Positions 21,705 to 32,461 of a DNA stretch of 32,500 nucleotides are shown in pieces. This stretch comes from Trachelipus rathkii (taxonomy: Eukaryota; Arthropoda; Malacostraca; Isopoda; Trachelipodidae). The notes under the pieces were generated by a model that worked only from the letters and a program-made list of their open reading frames with translations, had not been told where the DNA came from and did not search any database. Both the position numbers and the translations under genes were made by a program. The stretch's first letter is position 1. The number at the start of each line of letters is the position of its first letter. The DNA lies in the NCBI GenBank assembly GCA_015478945.1, contig JABUQX010038756.1, forward strand, positions 17,501 to 50,000, in the 5' to 3' direction.

Positions 21705-24700
21705 GTATTTACATTTTCTTTTATTTATTTCTTGAAGGTATAATTTTTTGAAGTTAAGGGCAATGCGCCAGGGTTAAGCAATCCTAGTCCCGGATTCTAC
21801 AGGTAGCAATTACCTAGAGGAAGTTTACTCCAATAGATAGGGTATGGCCGTCGGTGACGGGAACTTTAAAAAAAATTCTGGCTATTCAAGGTATACTATA
21901 TACATTTATTAAAATAATATATCAATAATAATAATAATACCTTAATAGAGGGAAATTTTTTGAACTGTTCAAAGAAAAGCAAATCTTCTTCTCCCCATGA
22001 ATAAATCTCCGGTATTCCACCAGCTTTTCAATCCTATTTGTGCATGGAAGGTATATTTCTTCATTTATGGTTATCCTTAATGGTAAATAGAAAATATATA
22101 GTATTATTATAGTATATTCATTAAATTACTGATTATTCTTTTATGTAATTTATATTTATTATGAAGGTCTATCTATTCAATCAAGGTAATATTATTTTAA
22201 TGTATATTCATTATTGAAGGTTAATATATCCTTTGTTTAATGGTATTAATTTTTGAGGCTTAAAATTCGAAAAAAATTAATTATGATGGTTTATGTTCTG
22301 AAATTAAGGTAATGGCCCCATCTATTAACATGAAAAGGTTGAACTCCACTTCAATAAAAAAAATTGTCATTGTGAGCAAAAAATATTTTATATATATTTT
22401 AAATTAGTATATGTCTCCACTCTCTCTCTTTCCACAGTTTCCATCTCATAGTTTTTTGTGTTCCTCCCACTCTCACACAAAAACTCTCTCTCGCTCCTTT
22501 CCATCTCTCTCTATCTTTCATCATTTTCTCTTCTCTTCAACGCGTAATTACATTAGGAAAGTAAATTGATTAAAATAAAATATGAAATTATATTCGTTCA
22601 TTCTAAAGAATTACATTAGCCTAGCCAAAGAGACACACCTTTTAAACGTAAAAAGATCGTTGGTTAAAGAGGTTTTAAGGTGCTAGAATATCTGTTTTGG
22701 TTTTTTGTTTTAGTTCTTTTGGTTTTTACTTTTTTTTGCATTTTTTTTTTAATCAAACAATTGCATGCGGGCCAATTTTTAAAATTTATGAATTAATATA
22801 CACATTAGCTCACACTTTTAATTAGGGCTGTGGGAGCTTAAATGGGCCTCCTTAAGCGGGTGCACAATAAAGTATATGAAAACCCCACTCATGAGGCCTT
22901 GTAAGTTACATACATAGAATTTATTATTTATCTACGGTGATGACTTGTTGGATGTGATTCGAGAAAATAGTTCTGTTTTATGCATACACAGTCTATAAAG
23001 GGAGTTTTTTATTTTTTAATACTTCAAAGATATAGATTCTTGTAGGACGTGGAATTTGACTCTATTTGGGTAATTGTCCAATTTTAAAGGATTCGGGGGG
23101 AATAACGAAATAAAGAAATACTGTACTCCCTCGAAGAACAACGTTTATCAAACATATTGGCAAACATCTAAGTGGCGCTCTCCTATTTTATTCGGGTTTG
23201 CTCCGTTTTTCTCTTATTTGTCTTCTCGCTCTATCCGAGTAGCTGCATAACAGGAAGAGTGCCTTACGCAAGTGTTCATCGACTTTGATTGCGCCGATTT
23301 ATTGTCTTTCATAAGGGGTTCTTTTTCAGGACATTCTCTACTTCCCGACTCTTAGGAAAATTGTTACAAGTTATATGTGGCTATTTACGTGAACCTTGGT
23401 TATGAAGAATGTTTATTGAGATATCATTATATTAACGTTTGATTTTTAGAGAATGTTATTAGCAGATATTTTATTACGTGATTAAGAGAATCGTTTACGG
23501 GAGACATTTAATATATATAATTTAATTTATGAGCTTGACTTGGAGAATTGCTGCTAACACATGAGAATTTTAAATTTAAGTGTTTTTGGTTAAATGTTTT
23601 AGGGGCTATTATTTTATCGTGATTAGATTTGAGATAATATATTCGCGCTGGAGAATTATTTTAGCAGAGTTTGGATTTTATTACTAACGTGTTTGCGAGT
23701 TTGTTTCATTTATGGTGGCGTTATTGAGTAAAGTTGTGTTTAACATGAGTTGTTATTTTAAGGAATAAGTATTTTATCTGCGAAATTATACCAAGATGTT
23801 TTTTTATGGCTTGATAATTATTATGTGTGGATTTTGGAGAATAAATTGTTACAGTAGGCAGTACATACTCAGCAACATTTTGGGAACATAATGGGATAGA
23901 TTGAGAAAAGCTTTTCAGAAATGAGTTGGCACTGCTGGATTTATTGCCGATGGACGGATTAATCGGTAGGAAAATACTGGAGAGTTCGTCTTTAACTCGG
24001 AGTGTGGTTACTACGTTGAACTGGAGAGTAATTATCAGTGAAATATGGTATTTTTATATTATATTACACTGTATTTTGTAAACCGTGTTGGATTATTTTA
24101 ATATTTGTACTTTATTTTTCCTATTCTTCCAGCCATTCATTCAAGGGAAAGGTCAAAATTACTTATTATAAATTCAATGAATTAAAGAAATTAACATACA
24201 TTTTTATTTATATAAATTTTAAAACAACCACAATATCGTTATTTAAACATGAAAAAGATACTGTATTATATATATAATATTATTTATATAATATTATAAT
24301 ATATATATTTATTAATAATTATATTAATATATTATTATAAATAATTAATTATTAATATATATATATTATATTAATTATATAATATATTATAATTAAATTA
24401 ATTATATATTTAATAATATATTATATAATATATATATTATTATATATTATATTAATATATTATAATTAATTATATAACGACACGCAATAAGATTAATCTA
24501 TGGATTTTTCCTTTGTTAAGATTTAAATTCTTTTTTAATATAACTTATAAACAATTTTATGTCAAAAATATTATGGTGCAGTTATAAAATACATTTTAAT
24601 AAATAATTAAAATTTCCTTTTATTCAAATTAAATTTCTTTAAATCTGATTTAATTAATTTATCATTTATGATATTTTAGTATATTTTTTCAATGAAATAT

Positions 24701-25857
24701 TTAAAGAGTTTTTATTTTTTCTTTCATTAAAATTTATTACTTATTATCTTAGAAATCCTATAACGAGCCCATTAACAGCACTTCATTTAATCGATAACTT
24801 CTTACAAGCACCGTAACGATTTGTTAGTTATATTATATAAGATTCTAAAGGTTTTTTCCTTTATACAACGACCTATTATTCAAAGATAAATTAATAAAGT
24901 TCTCTTTTCTCTATCAGTTCTTACATTACATCCCACCTCTAAGTTTTCCAATAACGGTGTGTTCAGTTGGATATTGCTATAAGAAAGATGATACCCTATT
25001 TACTGCCACTTTTAAGAAGATCATACCAAAGGGAGGTCCGAACTCACAGAACGCTGCTAACTTGAAACAGGATTATTCTATTAAGACACTAAATATATAC
25101 TACTTCTCTTAATTAATACATATATAAATAACCCTTCTTACACCGCCCTGGATTGTTCTATAAAATTAAATTTACTTCTATACACTATCAATTCAATCAA
25201 TGCCCAGATCACTAAAAGGGCTAACATTTACCCCACATCACAGCGTTGTAGACATTTTATTGTGTTTGCTTCTCATTTAATTCCGACCATACAAAATTGT
25301 TCTACTTTTATTCTATAAACATATCCTCTTCTCAAGCTGCAGAAGGTTTGCCCATTACTGGCACTTCGAACCCGGTCCACGGTGGCTAGATATTGCATAA
25401 GGTGAGGCGAAGCAAGGTTTCGTTAACCAGAAAATACTATGCACAAATCTACACTCATTCCAACATATGGTTGGGAAAACCAATACGCAAGTAATACTTA
25501 TATTATTCGGCAGTCTATATCTTATTCACATAACCAAACACTACTACTGGCTCCTAGATTTATGCATTTTGTAACCAAACTCCTCTCAAGAAAAGAATAG
25601 GACAAGGTTAGGTTCACGTGCAGCAAACAAATAATGAATAATAAGCCTTAAAATTTTATATAAGAATTTTCATTCTAGCACCTGTTATTCTGAAAATATT
25701 ACACATGCGCGTAATAAACCTACAGTTCCACCCAGATACAAAAGTCTATGAGCAGATACTCTCATATTTTTACTCAAAGGGAAATATTTCTATAGCATCT
25801 CTTTATTGTTAGTAAAAATTCTAAAAAGCAATAAATTGAATTTAATCCTTACTAAAT
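21705..25857 (+). other. CTSA: Carboxypeptidase intron, left of the retrotransposon
   Basis: No exon was recognised between the SSFFAK exon and the FPEYK exon. The content is AT-rich, with a CT-rich patch near 22,417-22,530 and a TA-rich block at 24,260-24,478. Around 23,320-24,010 a G/T-rich strand repeats the word GGAGAATT loosely. At its right end, TTACTAAAT at 25849-25857 is a strong branch-point match about 20 nt before the acceptor in the 5' target-site copy. Confidence 0.7.
24260..24478. repeat. (TA)/(TAA)-rich simple repeat
   Basis: A low-complexity block of TA and TAA/TTA words lies within the carboxypeptidase intron. It contains no coding signal. Confidence 0.85.
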
Positions 25858-25894
25858 ATTACATCGTTAATACAGTTCCCAGAATACAAAGTCA
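25858..25894 (+). repeat. 5' target-site duplication of the retrotransposon (37 bp)
   Basis: This 37-bp sequence is identical to 29716-29752. It contains 18 nt of intron ending in the acceptor AG (25874-25875) and then 19 nt of exon encoding FPEYKV. An authentic-looking branch site lies just upstream. Splicing here would read about 17 more codons into the element and stop at 25930-25932, before the catalytic serine. Confidence 0.93.
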
Positions 25895-28097
25895 GGGACC
25901 TTCTTCTATTATTGATTTATTATAATCCTTAGATCATATTCGTACTAATTTTTTTTTGCTCTATATTTCACACTTCCCACCAAACCATCTTTGATTTTTA
26001 ATTAATTTTAGCACATTATAACTTGGTACTATTAACTTAGTTTTTAATTCAGGTCGCTCCTTGCGATCCTTCGACACATCTTTACCTCCATCGATTGGTC
26101 TTTCCTTTTGTTTTTTTTACTTGGAGCTCTTAATGAATTCTTCTGTCTTGGCTCAGTTTAGAATGTGCTGTAGTGTAGATCGGTGTAGTAGATAGCTGTC
26201 GTGAGCATGGCAGACTTTTGCATAGATGCCGGGCTTTTCTCACTTGACTATAACCAACTTAATTTCTAGAGTGGCTTAATTCCAACTCGGCTTCCGTTGA
26301 ATAATCACCTCTTTACTCTAACTCTAGTCCTCCATAAATCTTTATAGATTCTGATAGATGAGACCTCAGATGGCTAACGCACTTCTCCAAATCACTCTAA
26401 CTCGTTTAACGTATCAAACTAAACTTATTTTCATAATTTCCGTCTAACCAGGGTGGGGAAGCTAATGTGCCTATGTTAAATTAACACTCAGTACACGTCT
26501 CGTGAATCTCGAATCCACCCATAATCGGACGCATAGTCTACGTGGCCTCTTCAAAAAATCCTTTACACTATCGTTACTAACACCTACAATAATCTTGTGC
26601 TTCCTCGCCTCTACTGTGGTACTTCTCCCCTTATATTTACGACCAGATTCACATTCAACTTCTTGAGCTAGCTTCATTTTGTTTGAATATCCATACATAT
26701 TACTTCTCACGGAATACAGTTACTACATACCTTTCTCATTTCACTCAAATAAACTGAGGTCCTCACTATCTTTAGGGGATTTACTTATACATTGTACACA
26801 ACACCACAGTATATTTGAGGTATGGGATCCTCTCATCAACTAATTCGAATTTAGGTCGCGCGCAGATAGGCGCCAGTGCCGAATCATTCGCATTCTAACG
26901 TCTGGAGCACTAATTATATATGTAACCAACAACGGACACATTGCCGTTCGATCGGCTCCTAAACCAATTCTTGGAACACACTTGAGCCTATGTTTCAGCC
27001 ATAAGTCTTCACCCCTTCTCCTCAATATAATATATCACCACCTCGCTCCTAGTATGGTAAAATCTGACCACACAAACCGCTTAATAATTTATCATCATTT
27101 AAATTATGGTTCAACTTTTCCTCCAACAGCTCCATCCTGCCTAGAATGCAGTTCTTCTCTGGCAGGTTGATCGGGCCGAGGTTGGGGGGATCTTATCATG
27201 AGCATGCTTCTGTCCTATACGCTCATAAACTAAATAAATCTCGGAATGATAGCTTTGTCTCTCGCCGCTCCGAATTGCTTCGGCTTCTGCCGAATAGGTG
27301 GGAGCTGTAATCCATCGTTGATGGGAACATTTGTAATAAGGCAGGTTTTTGACAGTATACACTTCTTCGACTAAATCTTTCTTTCCCTCAATATTATCCT
27401 TTCGGTTCGATCGTGTCATACTCCTAGCTCATCCATCCGTTGGCCGATATTATTGGCTAGAGACAGAATGCGCGTAATCCGGGGGTGGAAAAATTCTCGT
27501 TCTCCTATCAACACTCTCGCTAATTTTCATCTGCACGAATTTCATGAAAAATTTCGGTTCTGCAGGGATAAGACTGCTTTAACCGACGGTTCACGGTAAT
27601 TTCCAGCAGGAACTTTCATCAAACGAAACGCTCGCGCCTTTAACCTCCTTTCGGCTTCTCTATTAGTCCTAGATCAAAATCTCTTTCTCTGGCCCTCTTG
27701 CCAAAAATATTCCATCTCCCATATTATTCAAGGCATTACAGTAAAATCTGGAACATTAAAATTCCCTTTTCCCTCCTCTTCACTGCTTCGATTCTTGATG
27801 TCCTATAGATAACTGCCTAGGAATCTCTACACTCTAACTCTGTACAAAGACAAACACTTCATATCTCTTCAGAGTCCTTTCCTACTTCCCCCCCTCCCCA
27901 ATTCATCTAACTCAACCCTAGGACGATTCTGGACATTCCTTCTTCTCATCCTTCTTTCTCCTCTCAGGTGGCATCTACATGCCTTATGCCTGAACGACTC
28001 TAATTCTCGCATACGGACTTGTGCCATGGGTCCCTTTAGAAATCTCAAATAGACGTTCAGACATTACATTACGGACGAGAGTAGGAAGCCCCGGTAT

Positions 28098-29640
28098 GGC
28101 ATTCCTCCCCGAGTTTTGAGGGAGGTTGCTTCTGAGCTGGCGCCTCTCTCGTCGTTTCGACTATATTCTTATGCTCAATACTAAGCACTTTCCCCTCAAG
28201 TGTTGGAAGCGCGCATATGTCCAACCTATTCCAAAAAACGGAAGCCGGCTCTGATCCTTCTAACTATCGCCCTATAGCTCTAACCTGTATTCTATCCAGA
28301 TCTTTTGAAACCCTTCTCAACTCTCATTTCTTAGACCATCTAGAATCTCATTCCCTTCTTTCCGATGCCAGTACGGCTTTTTCGGCGCTCGAGGTCTACT
28401 GGTGATATACTTTTCCATCTTACAGATTTATGGTTTTCCACCCTGAGGAACTACGGGGAGACTTTGCGTGGTGGCGCTTGACAATCCATAAGCATTTGAC
28501 CGGGTATGGCAGCGTCACTGCTCTCCAAGCTCGCCCTCCCTTTGGATTTCCTCTTCTCTTTGCTTTACTTATGTCTGCTTTTCTTTCAACATCACTCAAT
28601 ATCGCTTGTTGTTGATGGGGGCGACTTCTTCTTCCTTTTCTGTCAATATGGTGTTTCCTCCAGGGTTCTGTCTTATCTCCTACTTTATTCCTGCTTTTTC
28701 ATTAATGATCTTCCTCGTCTGCACATCCAACTCTATCCACTCATATCCGATGAATCGACCCTTCATTCTTTAACTCATTTCAATCCTGCTCCTTCTTTTA
28801 CTTCTAGAATTGCCTCTCGTCTTAATCTTTTCCGATTCCAATCTCGCTGATCTGGATAGAATTTCCGGGTGGGGTCGTCGCAACCTTCTGAAAAATTTTT
28901 AATTCGTTAAAAACCCAACTTCTACAAATTCTCCCTCTCTAAGACACCTTTCTAACTTTTCCTATCTCTTTCGACGGTTCTTTCTCTCCTGTTGTTGACA
29001 ATATAAACATCTTGGCCTTAACATTAAACCAAAAAAATGTCTTGGAAACCTGCACATCACAATGGGTTGCTGAGCAGCCTCAAAGAAAACTGGGAGTTCT
29101 GTTTAGACTGCGCTGACTTTTTTTCCTCTTCACAGTTAACTTCAGTTATACAAGGGTCTCAATCCGCCCTTGCTATGGAGTACTGCTCTCATATCTGGGG
29201 GGGCTCAGGTTTTACACCCCCGCCTTTTGGATAGGGTCGAGTCCAAAGCCAAAATAAGACTTATAACTGTCCTGTACTTTCTAGTTCACTTGAACCTCTA
29301 TCTTTTGCGGCGCGGATGTTGGTGCTTTATCTCTTTTCTATAGGTAACGTAGCGGCCAGGTGCTCGAGGGAGCTTTCCACTCGCGGTGCCGCCCCTTTAA
29401 GACGCCCTCGCAGCACAAGGGGTGTGCTTGTGTCGGCACAATGAGTTTTTGTGTTGATGTTAGCAACCCCAGACTAGTTCGCTGCGGTGCTTCCTTTTTC
29501 CCTGCCACATCTGTTCTGTGGAATTTTCTTCATCTTCCCTGTGTTTCCTACTCAATTTTATCTCCCTCACTTTTAAAGCCCGGCGTCTGTGCTCATCTGC
29601 GTAAATTTGCGTTAGTTGAAATTTTGTTGAGTGTTACACC
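28098..29640 (+). pseudogene. Broken reverse transcriptase of the LINE
   Basis: Coding remnant of the element's main ORF, from the segment just before the RT palm to the C-terminal region. Motif order is complete, but the reading frame changes repeatedly and in-frame stops occur, so no full-length protein can be made from this copy as read. The pieces are similar enough to family members to be recognised without gaps larger than a few codons, which suggests scattered single-base indels rather than big deletions. Confidence 0.9.
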
Positions 29641-29687
29641 CCCTCCTTGAATAGGGCTTTGCCCGTGAGCGGTGGTGATAAACTGGT

Positions 29688-29714
29688 AAAAAAAAAAAAA
29701 AAAAAAAAAAAAAA
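29688..29714 (+). other. Poly-A tail of the LINE (27 A)
   Basis: An uninterrupted run of 27 A follows GATAAACTGGT. It is directly followed by one C and the 3' target-site copy. An undecayed tail suggests a young insertion. Confidence 0.95.
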
Positions 29715-29715
29715 C

Positions 29716-29752
29716 ATTACATCGTTAATACAGTTCCCAGAATACAAAGTCA
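29716..29752 (+). repeat. 3' target-site duplication (37 bp) regenerating the splice acceptor
   Basis: Identical to 25858-25894. It supplies the AG at 29732-29733 and the first 19 nt of the exon, so the exon to its right is complete. Only 18 nt of the original intron end survive here. The old branch-point region is replaced by the poly-A tail. Confidence 0.93.
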
Positions 29753-29945
29753 ACGACTTCTACGTGACTGGAGAATCTTATGGAGGTATCTACATTCCAA
29801 CATTGTCTGAGAAGATTGTTCAGGGACAAGATTCTTATCCAATCAATTTCCAGGGTTATGCCATCGGCAATGGCCTCCTCAGTTACAAAAATAACGACAA
29901 TTCATTGCTTTTCTATTCTTATTATCACACAGTCCTTGAACAAAG
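29734..29945 (+). CDS. CTSA: Carboxypeptidase exon with GESYGG nucleophile
   Basis: A clean 212-nt exon. It opens [18 protein letters not shown], in which the Ser of GESYGG is the S10 nucleophile, continues [10 protein letters not shown] and [20 protein letters not shown], and ends [14 protein letters not shown]. The NGLLS-NDN-YYH pattern is that of cathepsin A. The AG acceptor comes from the 3' target-site copy and the donor is AG|GTTAGT at 29946. Two bases of a split codon pass to the next exon. No frame break is seen, in contrast to the exons at 19.8-21.7 kb. Translating further into the intron gives a long Tyr/Leu run that is an artefact of the adjacent (TTA)n. Confidence 0.95.
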
Positions 29946-29959
29946 GTTAGTATTACCAA

Positions 29960-30180
<221 letters not shown>

Positions 30181-30182
<2 letters not shown>

Positions 30183-30233
30183 GCATTACAATTGTCACCT
30201 GTCCTTGTAAATATTATACTTATTAATTATTAT

Positions 30234-30266
<33 letters not shown>

Positions 30267-30337
30267 GTTATTATTATTATTATTATTTTATTATTATTAT
30301 TATTGCATGACAAATATAACCTGTCCCTGTAAATATA
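30181..30337. repeat. Duplicated 35-bp unit that follows TTA arrays
   Basis: 30181-30215 and 30303-30337 share the layout TTGCAT-ACA followed by ACCTGTCC-TGTAAATAT, and each directly follows a TTA array. The second array is at about 30,235-30,302. So the larger unit is array plus flank, copied at least once. Confidence 0.75.
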
Positions 30338-31430
30338 TTTTTTTTTATTTTATTTTTTTTATTTTCATTTTTCCACCTTTTTTCCATTCTCTTTTTCGAC
30401 ATTTTACCTTTTTCTTTTGATCATTTTGTCCCATTATTCTTTTTTCACTTTAACATTTTTAACGTTTATAACTCACTATTCTCTTACCTTTTCAACATTC
30501 TCCATTTCTTCATTTTATCTTTTCCAATGTTATCTGTTTACCTTTGTCAATTTCTTCAATTATCCTTTTACCTTTCTTGCCTCATTATCCTTTTTACCTT
30601 TGTTTTTTTTTCAACCTCCTCCCTTTTCCTTTACCTATTTCTATATTCTTTTTTTTCATTTTACGTTTTAAAACTATAATGTCTTTTTTCTTTTAAATTT
30701 GTGCAATATTTTCTTTTTTTTTCCTTTTACCTTTCATATCATTATCCTTTTAACTTAACTTTTTCAACATTCTCCTTTTTCCTTTTAACCTTTTAATCCA
30801 TTATCCCTTTTTTACTTTCATATTTCGATTCTCCTATTTTGCATTAATTTTTTATATCAATATCCTTTTATCGTTTTACCCTTTTCAATTTTCACCTTTT
30901 TTTCTTTTACCTTTTTGCCCCATTATCTTTTTTTTCATCATTTTCTTTATTTTCCTTTTACCTTTTCACACATTGTTTTTTTTATCTTTTACCTATTCAA
31001 CATTCTCTTTTATTTCACTATACTTTTCTCACTTATTATCATTTTCCCGCTAAAATCATCTTCTTCTTCTTCTTCTTCCACCGTTTCTTTTTTTGCCTTC
31101 TTTATTTTCTCCAATTCTTCATTATTCTACATTTACTTTGATCTTTTCACTCATTAACCTTATTTACCATTTACCTTTTCCCTAACTCTCGTACTTCCCT
31201 TTACCACTTTAAAATAATTTCCTTTTATTCATCTTTTCCCTTTTCCACCTTTATCCTTTTTCCCCTTTATATTTTCGGATCCGTTTTCCAAATTACCCTT
31301 TCCACCATGATATTTTTCTATTTATCTTCTTCCAAATCATTCTCCTCATTTCCATTATCCTTTTCCTAACTTTCATTTTATATATCTCCTTTACCTTCAC
31401 TCCCCCACCCCACCCCATCAAATACCATTT
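30338..31430 (+). repeat. Pyrimidine-rich degenerate minisatellite
   Basis: About 1.1 kb in which the plus strand is overwhelmingly T and C. Words such as CCTTTTACC, CATTATCC and TTTCAACATTCTCC recur at roughly 25-40 bp spacing with heavy divergence. It lies inside the carboxypeptidase intron upstream of the acceptor at 31443-31444. The strong strand asymmetry could favour triplex (H-DNA) structure. Phe/Leu/Ser-rich open frames at 30417-30671 and 30915-31157 are compositional. Confidence 0.85.
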
Positions 31431-31444
31431 TCTCTTATCTGTAG

Positions 31445-31544
31445 TCGATGGGAAGAACTTGTGGCAGTGTGCTGCGAAAACGACTTAGCAAATCGCGACT
31501 CTTGCGACTTCTCTGAATCAACAGAGCCAAGTTGTACTCTTCTC
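31445..31544 (+). CDS. CTSA: Carboxypeptidase exon, cysteine-rich segment
   Basis: A 100-nt exon after the acceptor CTGTAG (31439-31444). With the split codon from the previous exon it reads SRWEELVAVCCENDLANRD, then SCDFSESTEPSCTLL, ending at a consensus GTAAGT donor at 31545. This matches the region of cathepsin A that follows the YYH segment, where a CC pair, a CDF/CNF and another Cys form disulfides. The phase from the GESYGG exon is exact (2 + 1 nt), and the frame is clean. Confidence 0.93.
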
Positions 31545-31619
31545 GTAAGTTTTAATGCAATTTTTGCCAAAAATTACTACTACTACTATTAATAATAATA
31601 ATTCTCTATATGGTTACTC

Positions 31620-31797
<178 letters not shown>

Positions 31798-31806
31798 GTT
31801 TGAAAG

Positions 31807-31909
31807 AATTATGTGACCTTCAATTTGTCTACGACCGGTCTCACAATATCCTACGAAACTTGTACGGCTTTTGCCCAAACCCTTCGACTGTTCTGGGGCA
31901 GAAAAATGA
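31807..31909 (+). CDS. CTSA: Carboxypeptidase exon candidate, LYGFCPN segment
   Basis: The frame beginning at 31821 reads QFVYDRSHNILRNLYGFCPN, then PSTVLGQ. This resembles the GLNIYNLYAPC segment of cathepsin A that follows the cysteine-rich exon. The only nearby acceptor is the AG at 31805-31806. Using it leaves a phase mismatch of two bases with the previous exon, so either an indel is present or the border is elsewhere. The 3' border is uncertain: a GT lies at 31910-31911, and without splicing the frame stops at 31930-31932. Confidence 0.6.
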
Positions 31910-31979
31910 GTATCATTATGACCTTCTTTAACCTTTTTAGGGAAATAACAAAGGATTCAGGAAGTAAAATTAAAGATGA

Positions 31980-32240
31980 TAAATAATATAATAATCAATA
32001 ATATAATAATCGAAAATATAATAATGAAACTCATTACTATGAAAGTAATGTTTGAGCTAATAATAATATAATAATAGATAATTAAGAATGCTAGTGGATA
32101 TCAATATGAAAGTTAAAATTAATGGGGATTATAAATAATGTAATATTCTAATATTTATAAAAATAAATAAATAATCATTATTAGACAGTAATAATAATAA
32201 TATATAATAATAATAATAATAATAATAAGGATAGGGGTGC
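31980..32240. repeat. (AAT)/(ATAATA)-rich simple repeats
   Basis: Imperfect AATAAT and AATATAATAATC words, with a purer (AAT)n run near 32,190-32,227. It is probably intronic in the carboxypeptidase gene. The repeat phase is the complement of the TTA arrays upstream. Confidence 0.8.
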
Positions 32241-32461
32241 ATGGAATCTATTTTTTATTGTTGGGGTTGCTCCACTAAAAAAAGATTGTGAACCACTTGA
32301 TTAAGCATAATATCTATAGTTTCCTTTAGTGAAACGTTTGTATAAAAGTGATTTGACCTTCTAGTTCAAAATAAATTCATTTACTGTCATTTTCAGTTTT
32401 GTCGTTCGCAAAGTGAAAAGAATTTTTAAAACGATAAAGTTATGTTGTAAGAACAGACAAA

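Larger units (their letters stand above)
25895..29714 (+). mobile_element. Non-LTR retrotransposon (LINE, Jockey-like), full insertion
   Basis: The insertion is bounded by a perfect 37-bp duplication and ends in poly-A, the signature of target-primed reverse transcription. Recognisable reverse-transcriptase pieces run in order: GIPPRVLRE at 28098, DPSNYRPIALT at 28253, RSTGD at 28392, the first catalytic Asp in VVALD near 28470-28482 followed by FDRVW, SLVVDG near 28,595, FINDL at about 28,705, SDLDRIS-WGRRNL from 28,846, then EYCSHIWGG near 29,177 and the C-terminal VSNPRL/SFFPATSVLWN from 29,457. All three frames are used, so at least five frame changes break the ORF. The second catalytic motif (YADD in relatives) is damaged near 28,745. 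The 5' half should hold ORF1 or the endonuclease, but I could not read a motif there. The element may be 5'-truncated. Confidence 0.93.

Noticed and set aside
25363..25440. Possible tRNA or tRNA-derived SINE on the minus strand (GGGTTCGAAGT, like a B box)
   Set aside because: No convincing A box or cloverleaf arms at the right spacing.
26471..27419. Minus-strand open frames inside the LINE
   Set aside because: They run antisense to the element; its RT motifs and poly-A tail establish the plus strand as coding.
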